Below are positions 34,030 through 45,136 of a DNA stretch of 64,000 bases, in pieces. This DNA comes from Rutstroemia sp. NJR-2017a BVV2. Taxonomy: Eukaryota > Ascomycota > Leotiomycetes > Helotiales > Rutstroemiaceae. The stretch spans positions 248,001 to 312,000 of the forward strand of contig NJPS01000010.1 of the NCBI GenBank assembly GCA_002946415.1. Direction: 5' to 3'. Both the position numbers and the translations under genes were made by a program. The first letter of the stretch is position 1; each line of letters opens with the position of its first letter. The notes under the pieces were generated by a model that was not told where the DNA came from, did not search any database, and saw only the letters and a program-made list of their open reading frames with translations.

Positions 34030-35831
34030 TTAACGACTTAAAGCAATATCATCGATTCTCAGGATTTGCATCACCGTTTCGGCAGCCAGTTCGATGGCAG
34101 ATGTGCTGACAAGAAGCGGTTGCAGAACGTTCTCCTCTCCGATATCGACCTTGACTCCTCCACTCTTGATACTGACACCTGCGTTTTTCTCGCCGTTGGC
34201 GTGTCTATGTCTTAATTCGGTGACGACTTTGATGCTGTTAAGACCGGCGTTCTCGGCAAGGGTGGTGGGAATGACTTCCATGGCATCGGCGAATGCTTTC
34301 CAGCAGATAGCTTCCGTGCCAGTCAATTCTCTAGCTTGATGTGAAAGTTGGGCTGCGATTTCGATTTCGGGAGCTCCTCCACCAGCAATCAAAGCCTTCT
34401 TCTTAACCAAACATCGAACGACACAGAGAGCGTCGTGAAGACTTCGCTCGGCCTCATCGAGAATGAGAGAGTTGGCACCTCGGCAGACGATTGAAACAGT
34501 CTTTCCGGCGTTCCTTGTGCCGGTGACTTTAACCATTCGGGCACCTGAAGATTGAGCTTCTTCGACAAGATCAGCTGTGCCGAGTTTGTCTTCGGTAAAT
34601 GAGTCGATGTCGGCGATGGGTTTGCAGCCGGTGGATTTGCAGATGAATTCTACTTCATCACGCTCGATGTCTTTGATACAGAGGATGTTAAGTTTGGCAA
34701 GGAAATGGAGGGAGAGGTCGTTGACTGCGTCACGGAGGATGGATTTTTGAATCTAGTTGTGTTAGCTTGATTCGGGGAAGAATAGGATATTAACATACCA
34801 ATAAGACATTACACTTCGCCTTTTTGATCTTCTTAACCAGATTTAGTAAATAGGTTCGCTCTTCCTTGAGGATCTTATCCATTTGTCTGTAGTCGTTGAC
34901 CACGATTTGATTTTCCATCTAACTGTCATCAGTAATACTCATAGTGAAAGCTCTGAGGAGTACTCACATCGGGTTTTGGAGGGCTTAGCTGGAATTGAAT
35001 AAGACCAATCTTAGCTTTCTCCATTCTTACTGGACCACCACCGCTCTTCAAAACACCTTGTGTCAAGACCAGCCCCTCGACCATTTCACTGTCTTCGATT
35101 GTACCGCCAGACTTCTTAACTATTCTGATGTTTTTCAGGTCTACGTTATCTGCGGTTTTGAGATCGATGGTCTTGGTCACCGCGGAAACTGCCATAGGAC
35201 CCAGCAGATTTGAATATTGTGAGACAATTTTGGAAGAGAGGGAGGTGTTGGCGGCTTGCAAAAGGGTGGCAGTATCGCTAAGGGAGACTGGAACCGACAT
35301 ATCGTGGAGGACTTGGACTGCTGCTCCAGCAGCTCTTCGGAAGGACTCGGCGATGATTGAGGGGTGTATTCCTTTTGCCAGTAATTTGTCCGCTGCTCCT
35401 AACAGACTTCCACAAATGACTACAACTGATGTGGTTCCGTCACCTGCCTCTACATCTTGTGCCGCCGAAAGATCAACCAACATCTTTGCTGACGGATGCA
35501 TGACCGACATGCTCTTCATCATCGTGCTGCCGTCGTTTGTGATAAGAGTTCCTCCCTTGCCATCTTGAATCATTTTATCCATTCCTCGAGGACCTAGGGA
35601 AGTTCTGCAGGCATCTGCGACAGCTATTTATTGTTAGCTGAAGCTTCAAGTCCTTAAGTAAATTCAAGACTTACCTCTGGCAGCCAAAATATTGGCATTT
35701 CGAACGGCCATAGGCTTCTCCTTGTCCTATAACCCAAGTATTAGCCTTGTCAAGAACCCCTCGTAGCTTGAGAATTGTCCCACCTTGAAGGCACTATTGC
35801 CGGAATTCGCTGCCTGTTGTGTGAGAGCCAT
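34030..35831 (-). CDS. CCT4: T-complex protein 1 subunit delta (CCT4)
   Basis: Subunit of the cytosolic TRiC/CCT chaperonin, which folds actin and tubulins. Exons (minus): 35784-35831, 35675-35726, 34968-35623, 34799-34918, 34030-34752; 532 residues. The first exons give [16 protein letters not shown] and [17 protein letters not shown]; the equatorial domain follows with [19 protein letters not shown] and the nucleotide motif [11 protein letters not shown]; the C-terminal equatorial part has [12 protein letters not shown] and ends [13 protein letters not shown], typical of the delta subunit. Divergent from RPT1 with about 0.4 kb between the starts. Confidence 0.97.
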
Positions 35832-36285
35832 ATTGAAGTATTCTGATATTGCTTAGATAAATTACGCAGCCTCTATACACAGAATATATCAAGGTGTGCT
35901 GTCGTCGCGTTGCTAACCCCTCTGCGCGTCTTGTCCTTACAGATTAATTTTTGAGAGATCGGCTATTCTGTTTTGGGACTAGCGGGGCTGGCAGCGCCGA
36001 CGTACCTTTTGGATACCTGGGCCTGGAGCTTGGGGATTATCAAACACAACAAATCCATACTTTCTCAACCACAACTTTCGCACCGCTTCCATCGGTTCTT
36101 CAACTGCAGGTTTAATTTTGAACCATCTTAATCGAATTGAATATTCCAGCTGCGAAGTTCCGAATATTAACGCTTCCGCCACAACTCACCACCCGAGCAC
36201 CACACAACTCTCTATCCAACTATCATCATGGTTTGTTATTGTGTCCTTATGTTTTGGAATCTCTGCTAACAATCCTAACGGTCAG
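35832..36285. other. Divergent promoter region of CCT4 and RPT1
   Basis: Includes the unresolved 5' end of RPT1 (ATG at 36230, see RPT1). No match to the yeast Rpn4 box GGTGGCAAA was found on inspection of either strand. Confidence 0.4.
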
Positions 36286-37802
36286 CGCCAAAGGAGCAGA
36301 TTGGCAGAACTACAAGAAGGTAATTCTCACCGTGCCACTGTCATTTGCCGCCTCTAACGCCTTCACAGGACTTCGCCGACGACGAGGTCGAAGAGAAGAA
36401 GATTACACCTCTTTCCGATGAGTACGACCACCATCACCCTGCAAGCGGACCTTACTGACAGGTAAAACAGAGATATTCAAGTATTAAAGACCTATGGCGC
36501 GGCTCCTTACGGTGCGGCACTCAAGAAGCTAGAACAGCAGATCAAGGAGAAACAAGCAAGCGTAAACGAGAAGATCGGCGTGAAGGTATGGATGCGACGA
36601 GTAACTGCCCACTAGAGACTTGGTTCTAATATAAAGTAGGAGTCAGACACCGGTTTAGCTCCGCCGCATCTGTGGGATGTTGCGGCTGATAGACAAAGAA
36701 TGTCGGAAGAGCAACCTTTACAAGTGGCAAGATGTACGAAGATCATTCAAGACGAGAAGGACACAGAAAAGAGCAAATATGTCATCAACGTCAAGCAAAT
36801 CGCCAAGTTTGTGGTAAATCTCGGAGAACGTGTTAGTCCAACAGATATTGAAGAGGGCATGAGAGTTGGGTAAGCAGGAATGTGGTCAATCGCATAGGGT
36901 GCACAGCTAATACTATCAACAGTGTCGACCGCAACAAGTACCAAATCTTATTACCTCTCCCGCCGAAGATCGATGCCAGTGTCACTATGATGACAGTTGA
37001 GGAGAAGCCAGATGTTACATATGGTGACGTTGGAGGTTGTAAGGAACAAGTCGAGAAGCTACGAGAAGTCGTTGAAATGCCACTGTTATCTCCGGAACGA
37101 TTCGTCAACCTCGGTATCGATCCGCCCAAAGGAGCTCTGCTATATGGACCTCCAGGCACAGGAAAGACTCTATGCGCCAGAGCTGTTGCCAACAGAACCG
37201 ATGCTACCTTCATTCGAGTTATCGGAAGTGAATTGGTACAGAAGTACGTCGGAGAGGGAGCAAGAATGGTCAGAGAACTTTTCGAAATGGCACGGACAAA
37301 AAAGGCTTGTATCATTTTCTTCGATGAAATTGATGCTGTCGGAGGGGCTCGTTTTGATGATGGTGCGGGAGGAGACAACGAGGTTCAAAGAACTATGCTG
37401 GAACTCATTACTCAACTGGACGGATTCGATGCACGAGGAAACATCAAGGTCATGTTCGCAACCAACAGACCTTCTACCTTGGATCCTGCTTTGATGAGAC
37501 CTGGACGTATCGATCGTAAGATCGAATTCTCCCTTCCAGATCTGGAGGGAAGAGCAAATATTCTCCGAATTCACGCCAAGAGTATGTCTGTGGAGAGAGA
37601 TATCAGATGGGAACTGATATCACGTCTTTGCCCTAATTCGACTGGTGCTGAACTTCGAAGTGTGTGCACAGAAGCAGGAATGTTTGCTATCCGTGCCAGA
37701 AGAAAGGTGGCTACAGAGAAGGATTTCTTAAGTGCAGTTGACAAGGTCATCAAGGGTAATTTGAAGTTCAACTCTACCGCTACCTATATGCAATACAATT
37801 AG
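36286..37802 (+). CDS. RPT1: 26S proteasome regulatory subunit Rpt1 (start unresolved)
   Basis: AAA ATPase of the proteasome base that unfolds substrates. Certain exons: 36286-36319, 36369-36421, 36471-36585, 36640-36869, 36923-37802, giving 436 residues from [11 protein letters not shown] onward. Visible: N-terminal coiled coil ([20 protein letters not shown]), OB region ([19 protein letters not shown]), Walker A GPPGTGKT, Walker [10 protein letters not shown], second region of homology [20 protein letters not shown], and C-terminus [10 protein letters not shown]. The N-terminus is a problem: the tidy intron ATG|GTTTGT...GGTCAG (ATG at 36230) leaves the downstream exon out of frame by one phase. 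The only in-frame GT after that ATG would give a 35-base intron. Reading unspliced from ATG 36137 is open but adds about 50 non-conserved residues. Confidence 0.95.
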
Positions 37803-38305
37803 AAGTCTAGCAAAGGCTAGATCGGTGTATATTAGCAGGCGTTGGTGTACCAGATAACATTAATGAATTAGAGATTCATGACAACTTCATCTTCGATTAT
37901 CCATTACACAATTATGTTCGAAGAGACTGTATTATTAATCTTGAGTTTTCGACTATTCATTTCCGCCAATTGTCTCGTCGCGCCATTCCTCTGGATTTCA
38001 AGGCTTATGATCTTGGCCAACATCAAGAGCATGTAAAGGTAAGTTAGCCAATAGGCGGTTGCGAATGTGTTTAACCTTTGTCGATCTCTGACAATCTGAC
38101 ATTCAAAGGGCGTGCTGGATATCCTGCAACAATGCTCACATTTGTAAGCAAGACATCATAAGATATACCTTTGTTCAATTATGACGATGACGTTGCTAAC
38201 AACAGTGTTAATAGTATTTATATGGCAGAATGGTATCGTTGATCAGATCTATTGAGCTTCCTCATCCTTAAAGTTCTGTTTGTCTTGCGCTTAGAAACAT
38301 CCATC
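37803..38305. other. Intergenic region
   Basis: 3' flank of RPT1 and upstream region of the MFS gene. Nothing recognised. Confidence 0.4.
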
Positions 38306-40093
38306 ATGCAGAAACTTACAGGCTTTCTCTCCAAACCCAAGGGTTACACAGTCTTTGCTTCCCTCATTTCTCTTGGTGGCTTCCTCAATGGCTATGATAC
38401 CGGCTCTGTGGGTGCCGTCACGAGCATGTCTTCGTTTACAAACACAATTGGTGATCTATCTCCTGCTATGCGTGGTTTCACTGTATCTTTGATTATGATG
38501 ACAGGCGCCATGCCATCTATCTTCGGTGGAAAGCTTGCTGAGCGGGTCGGTCACTTGTATGTGATTATGGCAGGAGCATTGTTGTTTGCTATTGGAACAG
38601 CTATGGAGGGTGGAGCTGAGAGCTTGGCGGTGTTCCTCATCGGAAGAGCACTGGCTGGCCTGGGAGAGGGATTATGGCTGAGTAATGTGTCTGTGTGAGT
38701 AAATGAATATGTAAAGATGTGTTATCGCGGCTTGCTGATAACCTATGAAGCTACATCTGCGAGATTGCACCTAGTGCCTCACGAGGCATGCTGGTCTCTT
38801 ATCCGCAATTTATGTGTACCACTGGTATCTGTGCTGGATACTTTACATGTTTCGGCTCAGTACGCATTGCATCTTCTCTCTCATGGCGCACACCGTACAT
38901 CATCCAAGCAGTGTTAGGAGCGATGCTTGCCAGTTTTTGTATGTACATGCCAAGCTCACCACGATGGCTACTGCATAAGGGAAGAAGGGAAGAGGCTGTA
39001 CGCTCGCTAGAACGACTGGATATCGAGAAAGAAGAAGCCGAGAAGGATATCTTGGCTCCTGTAAGTCCGGTGACACAGCCTAAGACTGGTATCAAAGGAT
39101 ATCTCGAGATCTTCGAGAAGGAATATAGAGGCAGGACTCTTCTTGGGCTATTCATGTTGGGAGTGTTGCAGCTGAGTGGAATAGACGGTGTTCTTTATGT
39201 AGGCATCGGCTCTCCTTGTTCTTGATCTTGGCTTGCTAACACCACATAGTACGCGCCAACGCTTTTCGAAGCTGCAGGTCTTCCGGGAGCTACATCCACC
39301 TTCCTCGCATCTGGCGTGAGCGCAATTCTTATGGTTGCTATCTCTATTCCAGCCACACTCTATGCCGATAAATGGGGACGTCGCACCTCAGCTCTTGTGG
39401 GAGGGATTCTGTTGTCCGCTTCAATGTTCATCATTGGTTCTCTATATCTCACTGATTCCGTACATGCTTACGGCAGTGGACGCTGGGTCGTGGTGGTCCT
39501 CATCTTCGTTTTTGCCCTAACATATTGTGCTACTTGGGCAATCGTCGGGAAGATTTATGCGGTAAGATCTATAGCCTCAATGCATATACATGACTTCACC
39601 GACTGATAAATTCATCATTCAGGCCGAGATCCAGGACAAGAAAACAAGAAATGCTGCTAATAGTTTAGCGCAAGGAACCAGCTTTGTAAGTATCGACCTG
39701 GTAAATAAATGAAGACATACTTTCCTAACACGCTCGCAGTTTACAAATGGGCTAGTCGCTTTCCTAACGCCAATCTTTCTCGCTCACTCCAGCTACGGAG
39801 CATACTTCCTCTTTGGTGGTTTCTCCTTCCTAGCAGTGATTGTCATGGCCATCTGGATGCCGGAGACAAGAGGGAGATCTCTTGAGGAGATCGAAGAAGG
39901 ATCTGAAAGACTTACTATGAAGAACATGTCCGAAGTAGGTGGCAATGAAAGGAAACGTGGGATGAGGTTGAGGAGGTTGCTAAAGGGTCCAACTCTTGTG
40001 GCTTCGGATCGAAGGGCAAATTTGGAGGGTCTAGTCTCCGGCAGTGAGTTGGGTGGGATGGGTCCGATAAGGGTAGAGTTGAGTAGTGTCTGA
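38306..40093 (+). CDS. MFS sugar-type transporter
   Basis: Major-facilitator permease of the sugar porter family in the plasma membrane. Exons: 38306-38694, 38751-39198, 39250-39561, 39623-39685, 39740-40093; 521 residues with about 12 membrane segments. Motifs: GGFLNGYDTGSVGAV in helix 1, GGKLAERVGHLYVIM (loop 2-3), GRALAGLGEGLW with YICEIAPSASRGMLV, PSSPRWLLHKGRREEA after helix 6, QLSGIDGVLYYAPTLFE in helix 7, ADKWGRRTSALVGG and the final MPETRGRSLEEIEE. Substrate cannot be read from sequence; hexose, disaccharide or quinate porters all share these motifs. I start at ATG 38306 (MQKLTGFLSKPKGYTVFASL), since the upstream ATG 38252 adds an extra non-family segment. The C-tail is basic and lengthy. 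Confidence 0.93.
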
Positions 40094-40425
40094 GCTAGCG
40101 TAGTATGAAGCAAGTGAAGTAGATGGCGGGAGGGCTAGTACGAGAGAAAGGAGTTACTTAATTCAGAGGAGTATTCAAGCGTAAACTTGTCATAATTACA
40201 AATCTAGCATTCCGTATGCCATTTCTCAATTCAGTCATATCATGTCCAATCGGTAGGAGGGGCAAGCAGAGTCCACCATGTACTTTGCCGACCTCTATAT
40301 GAGAAATCCCCGTAGAAGCAAAGTGCTGTCCTTCACTCGATAATGCAGCGACAATATATAGGACTAATTTACACAAATTTGTCATCAAACAGCCAATCAT
40401 AGTTCAATGGTTAAGCTTGTGAACA
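40094..40425. other. Intergenic region
   Basis: Between the MFS gene and the tRNA. An 80-codon minus frame has no motif. Nothing recognised. Confidence 0.4.
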
Positions 40426-40516
40426 CCCTCGGTCGTCTAGTTGGTTTATGGCGTCCGGCTGTAATTGATATCTCTTGTAAACCGGAATGTCGCGCGTTCG
40501 ACTCGCGCCTGAGGGA
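40426..40516 (+). tRNA. tRNA-Tyr (anticodon GUA) with 16-nt intron
   Basis: Full cloverleaf by eye. Acceptor arm 40426-40432 (CCCTCGG) pairs with 40509-40515 (CTGAGGG, one G-U); the discriminator base is A (40516). The D stem is GTC (40435-40437) with GGC (40450-40452). Anticodon stem TCCGG (40454-40458) pairs with CCGGA (40482-40486). The anticodon GTA lies at 40461-40463, and an intron of 16 bases (40465-40480) follows the base 3' of it, the canonical position; nuclear tRNA-Tyr genes normally carry an intron. T stem GCGCG/CGCGC encloses TTCGACT. A run of seven T at about 40525-40531 is a good Pol III terminator. Confidence 0.93.
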
Positions 40517-40856
40517 CATTTCTATTTTTTTCTTTTCCAAATCGACTTTAGATTGATTTTTGTTAAATTTCTTTGCGGAAAGTGTGTGGATCTCCTCCTC
40601 GTTTCGAGAAATATCAAGTGCCTTGAGCGCAAGGCATTAACTTTTCATCGCCCACGATCCAGATGCCGATTAGATAAGCACGATAAGCACAATCAGAGGT
40701 GGTTGGTGTGGCTACGCAAGCATTGACTTCATGTCAACAATGAATTAGCATGGCATCTTTTCCTGACTGACGGATCTGCAACTTTTCTCTTACATAGCTA
40801 TTTGCTGCTTGTATATATTTATTTCACTTCACATTTAATATAAGTAATAGCGCACG
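40517..40856. other. Intergenic region
   Basis: Pol III T-tract just after the tRNA, then the upstream region of the GRF gene. Nothing else recognised. Confidence 0.4.
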
Positions 40857-41966
40857 ATGTTCACTACACCACGAAAGAGAGATGGCTACTCCAGCTCCTC
40901 TAACACACCTGCTAGGAATGGTCCTGTAAATGGACTCTTCTCCGACGGCATGTGGATCTGTAAGTATAAATATTATACTTTCAACTGTGTTATTCAATAG
41001 ATATTGACATTGTCAGGTAATTGTAGTCCTCGACTACCGGCGGTGCACTTCCAGGTCAAGAAACAGGGTCCAAATAATGGCAAATGGTTTTACACTTGCC
41101 AGGAGCCAAAAGAGAGTGCATGCGGGTTCTTCCTCTGGGAAGATAAAGCTCGTACGAGAGAGATTGCCGCAGTACTGAATGATGCCAGAAGCGAGCCCCA
41201 TACACCACAGAAAACAAGCACGCTGGTTGACCCAGCGGATGATAAGAGAACTTTGGAGGGGCATGCGACTGCTAGCAATAAATGGATGGATGACCTAAGG
41301 AAGAAAAGCGAAGATGAATTCGGTGCGTGGCCGCTAAAAGAAGAAGACGAAGACAACATCATCGAGAGAGTAGAGCAAGTAGTACCGGGAAGCTTTCCAC
41401 AGACGCCTAAAAAACCGGTCCACAGCAATGCTTTGACACCTGGAAGTAAAAGGAAACGAGAAGACAAGAACAATGAGGCAAACGCCCTACCGACACCTGC
41501 TACGGCTCAAAGAGATGAAGACGTATTTGGGACCCCGGCAACTAGGAGACTAAGGGGTGGCATGTGGGATGGCAACGAACGATCTGCTAAACGACCACTT
41601 CTGAGCCCCTCGGTCACCCCTTCCCCATTCAAATTCAAGGATGCTCTGGCTACGCCTTCTGAAACTCCGAGTGCTCTGGAGAAGAAAACAGGGAGAGACA
41701 TGCATCTAAATTACGATATAGCTGAAGATGTTATGGAACTACTGAAAGATCAGCACATTGACTCAGAGGTCGAGACAAAGCTTCGTGAGATGTTAAACAG
41801 ACATGCGATGAAAATATCAGGTATCGTCAAGGGAAGGGATATCACACGCGTCGCATTAAAATCTAAAGATTCGACTATTTCGGAACTTCGACAAAAAATC
41901 ACAGCTCTAGAAAGTGAGCGTGATTTGAGTTCAGCGATTATTAAGCAGCTGAAGGAGCAAAAGTAA
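40857..41966 (+). CDS. GRF zinc-finger protein
   Basis: Exons 40857-40959 and 41017-41966 (57-base intron, phase 1); 350 residues. The intron splits the zinc finger: exon 1 ends ...SDGMWI and exon 2 begins CNCSPRLPAV. The GRF finger spans residues 33-77 with Cys35, Cys37, Cys62 and Cys70 as ligands and the family words KKQGPNNGKWFYTC and CGFFLWED. GRF fingers bind single-stranded DNA in APE2, TOP3A and NEIL3-like repair proteins. Here no nuclease or topoisomerase domain follows: the rest is charged and disordered with TP repeats (TPAT, TPSETPSA), ending in a coiled coil (ISELRQKITALESERDLSSA). A role in DNA repair or chromatin is inference; similar stand-alone GRF proteins occur across filamentous fungi. 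Confidence 0.85.
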
Positions 41967-42269
41967 TTATTGTACCTGCTTCCGGTCCGGCTGGGAGGTT
42001 CTAAAAAAGGGAAGTGCTTCTGATTGACCTTGAAAATGATCAATTCTGTACATCCACGGGATGTCTCTTACAAACATATTCATAGTACCTTGGATACATT
42101 ATAACTTTGCCGTATCACGTAACTTGTAAGGACTGCCCTCCCTTTTGCTCCTTTCTTTTTTACTGATTTGCCTGCATAGAATATCTTTACTCGACCAGAA
42201 ACCAGGAATATACAGGAAAGTAAATTCGGTGCCATTCCAACTTACCCGCACGAGGCACATCTACCTTCT
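41967..42269. other. Intergenic region
   Basis: Short spacer between the GRF and F-box-like genes. Nothing recognised. Confidence 0.4.
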
Positions 42270-43562
42270 ATGTCTAAAGGCAATGGATCGTCCACACCAC
42301 TACTCGTCCGACTTCCAGCGGAGTTACAGGCCCTTATTCTTCAGAAGCTGTTAGATGCGTGCGAATTCCGAGGATGGGCCGCAATCGACTGTTTACGCCA
42401 AACTTCGAAGCAATTGAAGAATATATATCTCCCAGCCCAGAAACGACCTAGAAATGCCGATAGCTTGTCTGTAATATGGCTTTTCAGGATGGTATACTTG
42501 GAAAGAGACGTGCCAGATATTGCGCAGAGAGCCCGTTATGTGGCGTGTGGTCTATGCCATGAACTTCATCCAAGCTGGATGTTCAACCTGGAAGCATTAG
42601 CTCAGCCTCTTTTCATCGATCGAAAACCTTCACGGCCATGCTTTCGGCATGGAAAAATCCTGGTCTGCGGACGTCACGGCATCGAATTCTCCCTCGGGGC
42701 ACTTCTAGGGCCCGAAAAATCCAATCCAATCATCCATCCACCGGAAGGCCTTGGGCCGAGGTTGATTATCATAGGCTGCGATAAGACCCCATTACATCCA
42801 ACGGTTCTCGGTGATCCATGGCGGCGGCCCGGGTGCCCTAGAACTTTCCGTGCTAGAGCCAGGAGAAAACCGTATGAGTATAGGTTGAAATGGACTTTGT
42901 TCTTTGACCCGAAGACAATGACAACTCGACACGCCGTGCCATTTCCACAGGCTCGGGTCCCCATCTGCTCGCATTATAATTTCAGCTTCGAGACAAGAAC
43001 CATCTTTCCTCCAAAGACTACGAGAACCTGGGACTGGAAATACTGCAGGAAGTGCTACACTGCTTACTCTCTGTGCTGTCGGATTATCGAAGGAACTCCG
43101 CTGGCGCGGGTGACGCTGGATATCAGTCGAATATTAGGCTATGGAAAGAGGTCTGATACGATTTGGATCGCGCAGCTGGGTGGTTATGACTATAAGAGGA
43201 TTTTAGAATGGAATCTGAGAGGATACGGAGGTCTACAATACGGCTCTCCTGCGGCTTTGGGCTCCTTGGTGTATAATCATGGAGTAAACACTGAAAATTA
43301 ACTAGATTATGACTACTTGAGTATGGGACAGGCACATGGCTTTTCTATTTATTCCATTCTAAGTGCCGTCGCTGGATGTCAGGTGGCCGGTATGTCGGCG
43401 CAAACAGAGGACTATTCGAAACATAAAGCAGCTTTCAAATACTTCGGTATTTTCACAGCCGTATCGGCGCTAGTCGATCAGAAGAGGAGCGATCTGCGTA
43501 AGGGTCAAATTCCTAAGCTTGAAGTCTGGGAATATGAGAAAGGCCTTCATTGTATTCTGTAG
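42270..43562 (+). CDS. F-box-like protein of unknown function
   Basis: The N-terminus reads PLLVRLPAELQALILQKLLD and CLRQTSKQLKNIY, an F-box-like three-helix pattern that recruits substrates to SCF ubiquitin ligases in known members. The central part has scattered Cys/His (CGLCHELHP, CFRHGKILVCGRHG, YCRKCYTAYSLCC) as in many fungal F-box proteins. One frame runs from 42270 to a TAA at 43299-43301, but the same frame reopens immediately and continues to 43562. A 51-base intron (43271-43321; donor GTATAA, acceptor CTTGAG) removes the stop and restores frame, joining GSPAALGSLV to MGQAHGFSIYSILSA. I therefore prefer exons 42270-43270 and 43322-43562, 413 residues. If unspliced the protein is 343 residues. 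No specific function can be assigned. Confidence 0.65.
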
Positions 43563-43858
43563 CTTAGCAAAAACACGTGTGATGACACTTTCATCATCTC
43601 ATATTCTCTTGTTTGCTCTTTGATATCTCACATATCTCTCTGCCTCGTTCATGTAACTAAGATCGAAGAACCTACGCATAACCAAACTTCTTAAAGCATG
43701 TCTCTACGCAGAAAGTTTAAATAATAAGATCCATTAGTATATCCAATCATTCAATTGATATCCCAAGTAGTTCCTAACTACGATTTAAACATTAACAGTT
43801 TCCACGCCCAACGCGCACCTTTGAGAAATCTCGAAAATTGAATTACATTACAACAAGA
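43563..43858. other. Short intergenic region between convergent genes
   Basis: 3' flanks of the F-box-like and C2H2 genes. Nothing recognised. Confidence 0.4.
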
Positions 43859-45136
43859 TTAATTCTTCAATAGCATGAAATCACTGAACCCAAGAAGTTT
43901 CAACTGCTCCTCCACAAATGAGATCGCCTTGCTATACACCTCAAGCCCGCCATCACACCGTCCACTCTCCATATGCTGCGTCAATCCACCCAGAGTTGAG
44001 AAATACTTGACTTTTGCCGGGCCTTCTTGGTTGACCTGTGGCATGAATGATAAGGGACAATGGAAGATCTTAGGAGCGTGAGCTGCCGAATTCATATGCG
44101 CTTGGTAGGCTCTGATATTACGGAAGGGTTTGCGATCAGGACGGCACATGTAACATCGCAGTTCCTGAGATTGGGCGCTGTATGAGCTGAGTTCGAGATT
44201 TGTGGCAGATGGAAAGGTGTTCGACGATATGTGAACGAGATCTTCGCTTGTGATAGACCATTCACTGGCATTATCACTGTGATCAGGAGTTAGAACATTG
44301 CGACCTATGATTGACCAGTCGCTATCGCTAGTAGTAGGCGTCATTACTCCATCACCAACAACGGACCATTCGCTGAGACTGTCATCGTCGGCAATTAGAG
44401 GAAGCGGCGAGTGTTCATTTCCAGGGATGTTGTCAGCAGAATGAATTGCGTCGGCTACCTCAACAGACGTGATATAGCGATTCGAATCGTGAGCGAAAAC
44501 GAGCTCGTGCATCTTGGTTCGAGTCATTCCCGAGCTACAACAACCGCTCTCAAGATGGCTTAGGAGGGCGGATGGTGTTGCGAACTTCTTGTTGCACTTT
44601 TCGCCAACTGGGCATTGAATGTGTTTATGGGTTGAGGAGACATGCTTCTTTAGCTGCTTTTTGTGATGAAATGCCTGGTCGCACTCTTTGCACTTGTTTG
44701 GAAGATTTCTAGCCTTCTCTGCCTCCAACGCTCCGACCTTGCGAAAATGCTTCTGTTTGGACATATGTTTTTTCATTCGCTTTTGGCTTCGAAATGTTTC
44801 ATCGCAGTCACAGCAATGGAGGCTCAATGTATCTTGATTGGCATACTCTCGATCGCAATCACAGCAGTGATGTAAAGTCGTATGTGTAACAGACCGTACA
44901 TGAGTAAGGTGCTTTTGAAGATTCGTGAAGTGTATGTCGCATTCAAGGCAATAGCAATGCTCTGTAGTTTGATGGTGCCTTTCTAGCACTGCTGTATTGA
45001 AGAATCTTTTTCTGCATTGTTTGCAATTTGGGTGCTCCTCTAGAGTATGCACCAAGACCAACTTTCTTTCGGGGAAGCAGAGATTGCAACGAGAGCAACC
45101 AAATGATTTTACCTCAACAGTCGTTGCAGCTGACAT
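43859..45136 (-). CDS. C2H2 zinc-finger protein
   Basis: Intronless, 425 residues from ATG 45134-45136 (MSAATTVEVKSFGCSRC). The frame stays open further up, but only to a non-ATG codon at 45304. An N-terminal array of about six C2H2-like fingers includes FGCSRCNLCFPERK, CKQCRKRFFNTAVLERHH, CLECDIHFTNLQKHL, CCDCDETFRSQKRMKKHM and CKECDQAFHHKKQLKKHV. A Ser/Asp-rich middle has repeated SEWSVVGD/SDWSIIGR/SEWSITSE motifs, and a C-terminal finger pair (CYMCRPDRKPFRNIRAYQAH ... GGLTQHMESGRC). This is a common architecture in filamentous fungi without known target. It may bind nucleic acid; a regulatory role is inference. Confidence 0.85.
   Translation of the reverse strand: MSAATTVEVKSFGCSRCNLCFPERKLVLVHTLEEHPNCKQCRKRFFNTAVLERHHQTTEHCYCLECDIHFTNLQKHLTHVRSVTHTTLHHCCDCDREYANQDTLSLHCCDCDETFRSQKRMKKHMSKQKHFRKVGALEAEKARNLPNKCKECDQAFHHKKQLKKHVSSTHKHIQCPVGEKCNKKFATPSALLSHLESGCCSSGMTRTKMHELVFAHDSNRYITSVEVADAIHSADNIPGNEHSPLPLIADDDSLSEWSVVGDGVMTPTTSDSDWSIIGRNVLTPDHSDNASEWSITSEDLVHISSNTFPSATNLELSSYSAQSQELRCYMCRPDRKPFRNIRAYQAHMNSAAHAPKIFHCPLSFMPQVNQEGPAKVKYFSTLGGLTQHMESGRCDGGLEVYSKAISFVEEQLKLLGFSDFMLLKN

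Noticed and set aside
35979..36182. 67-codon minus-strand ORF in the CCT4/RPT1 divergent region
   Set aside because: No motif, no splicing context, and it occupies the shared promoter.
40391..40425. tRNA D-arm-like string AGTTCAATGGTTAAG just before the tRNA-Tyr
   Set aside because: No matching acceptor, anticodon or T arm around it; probably coincidence.
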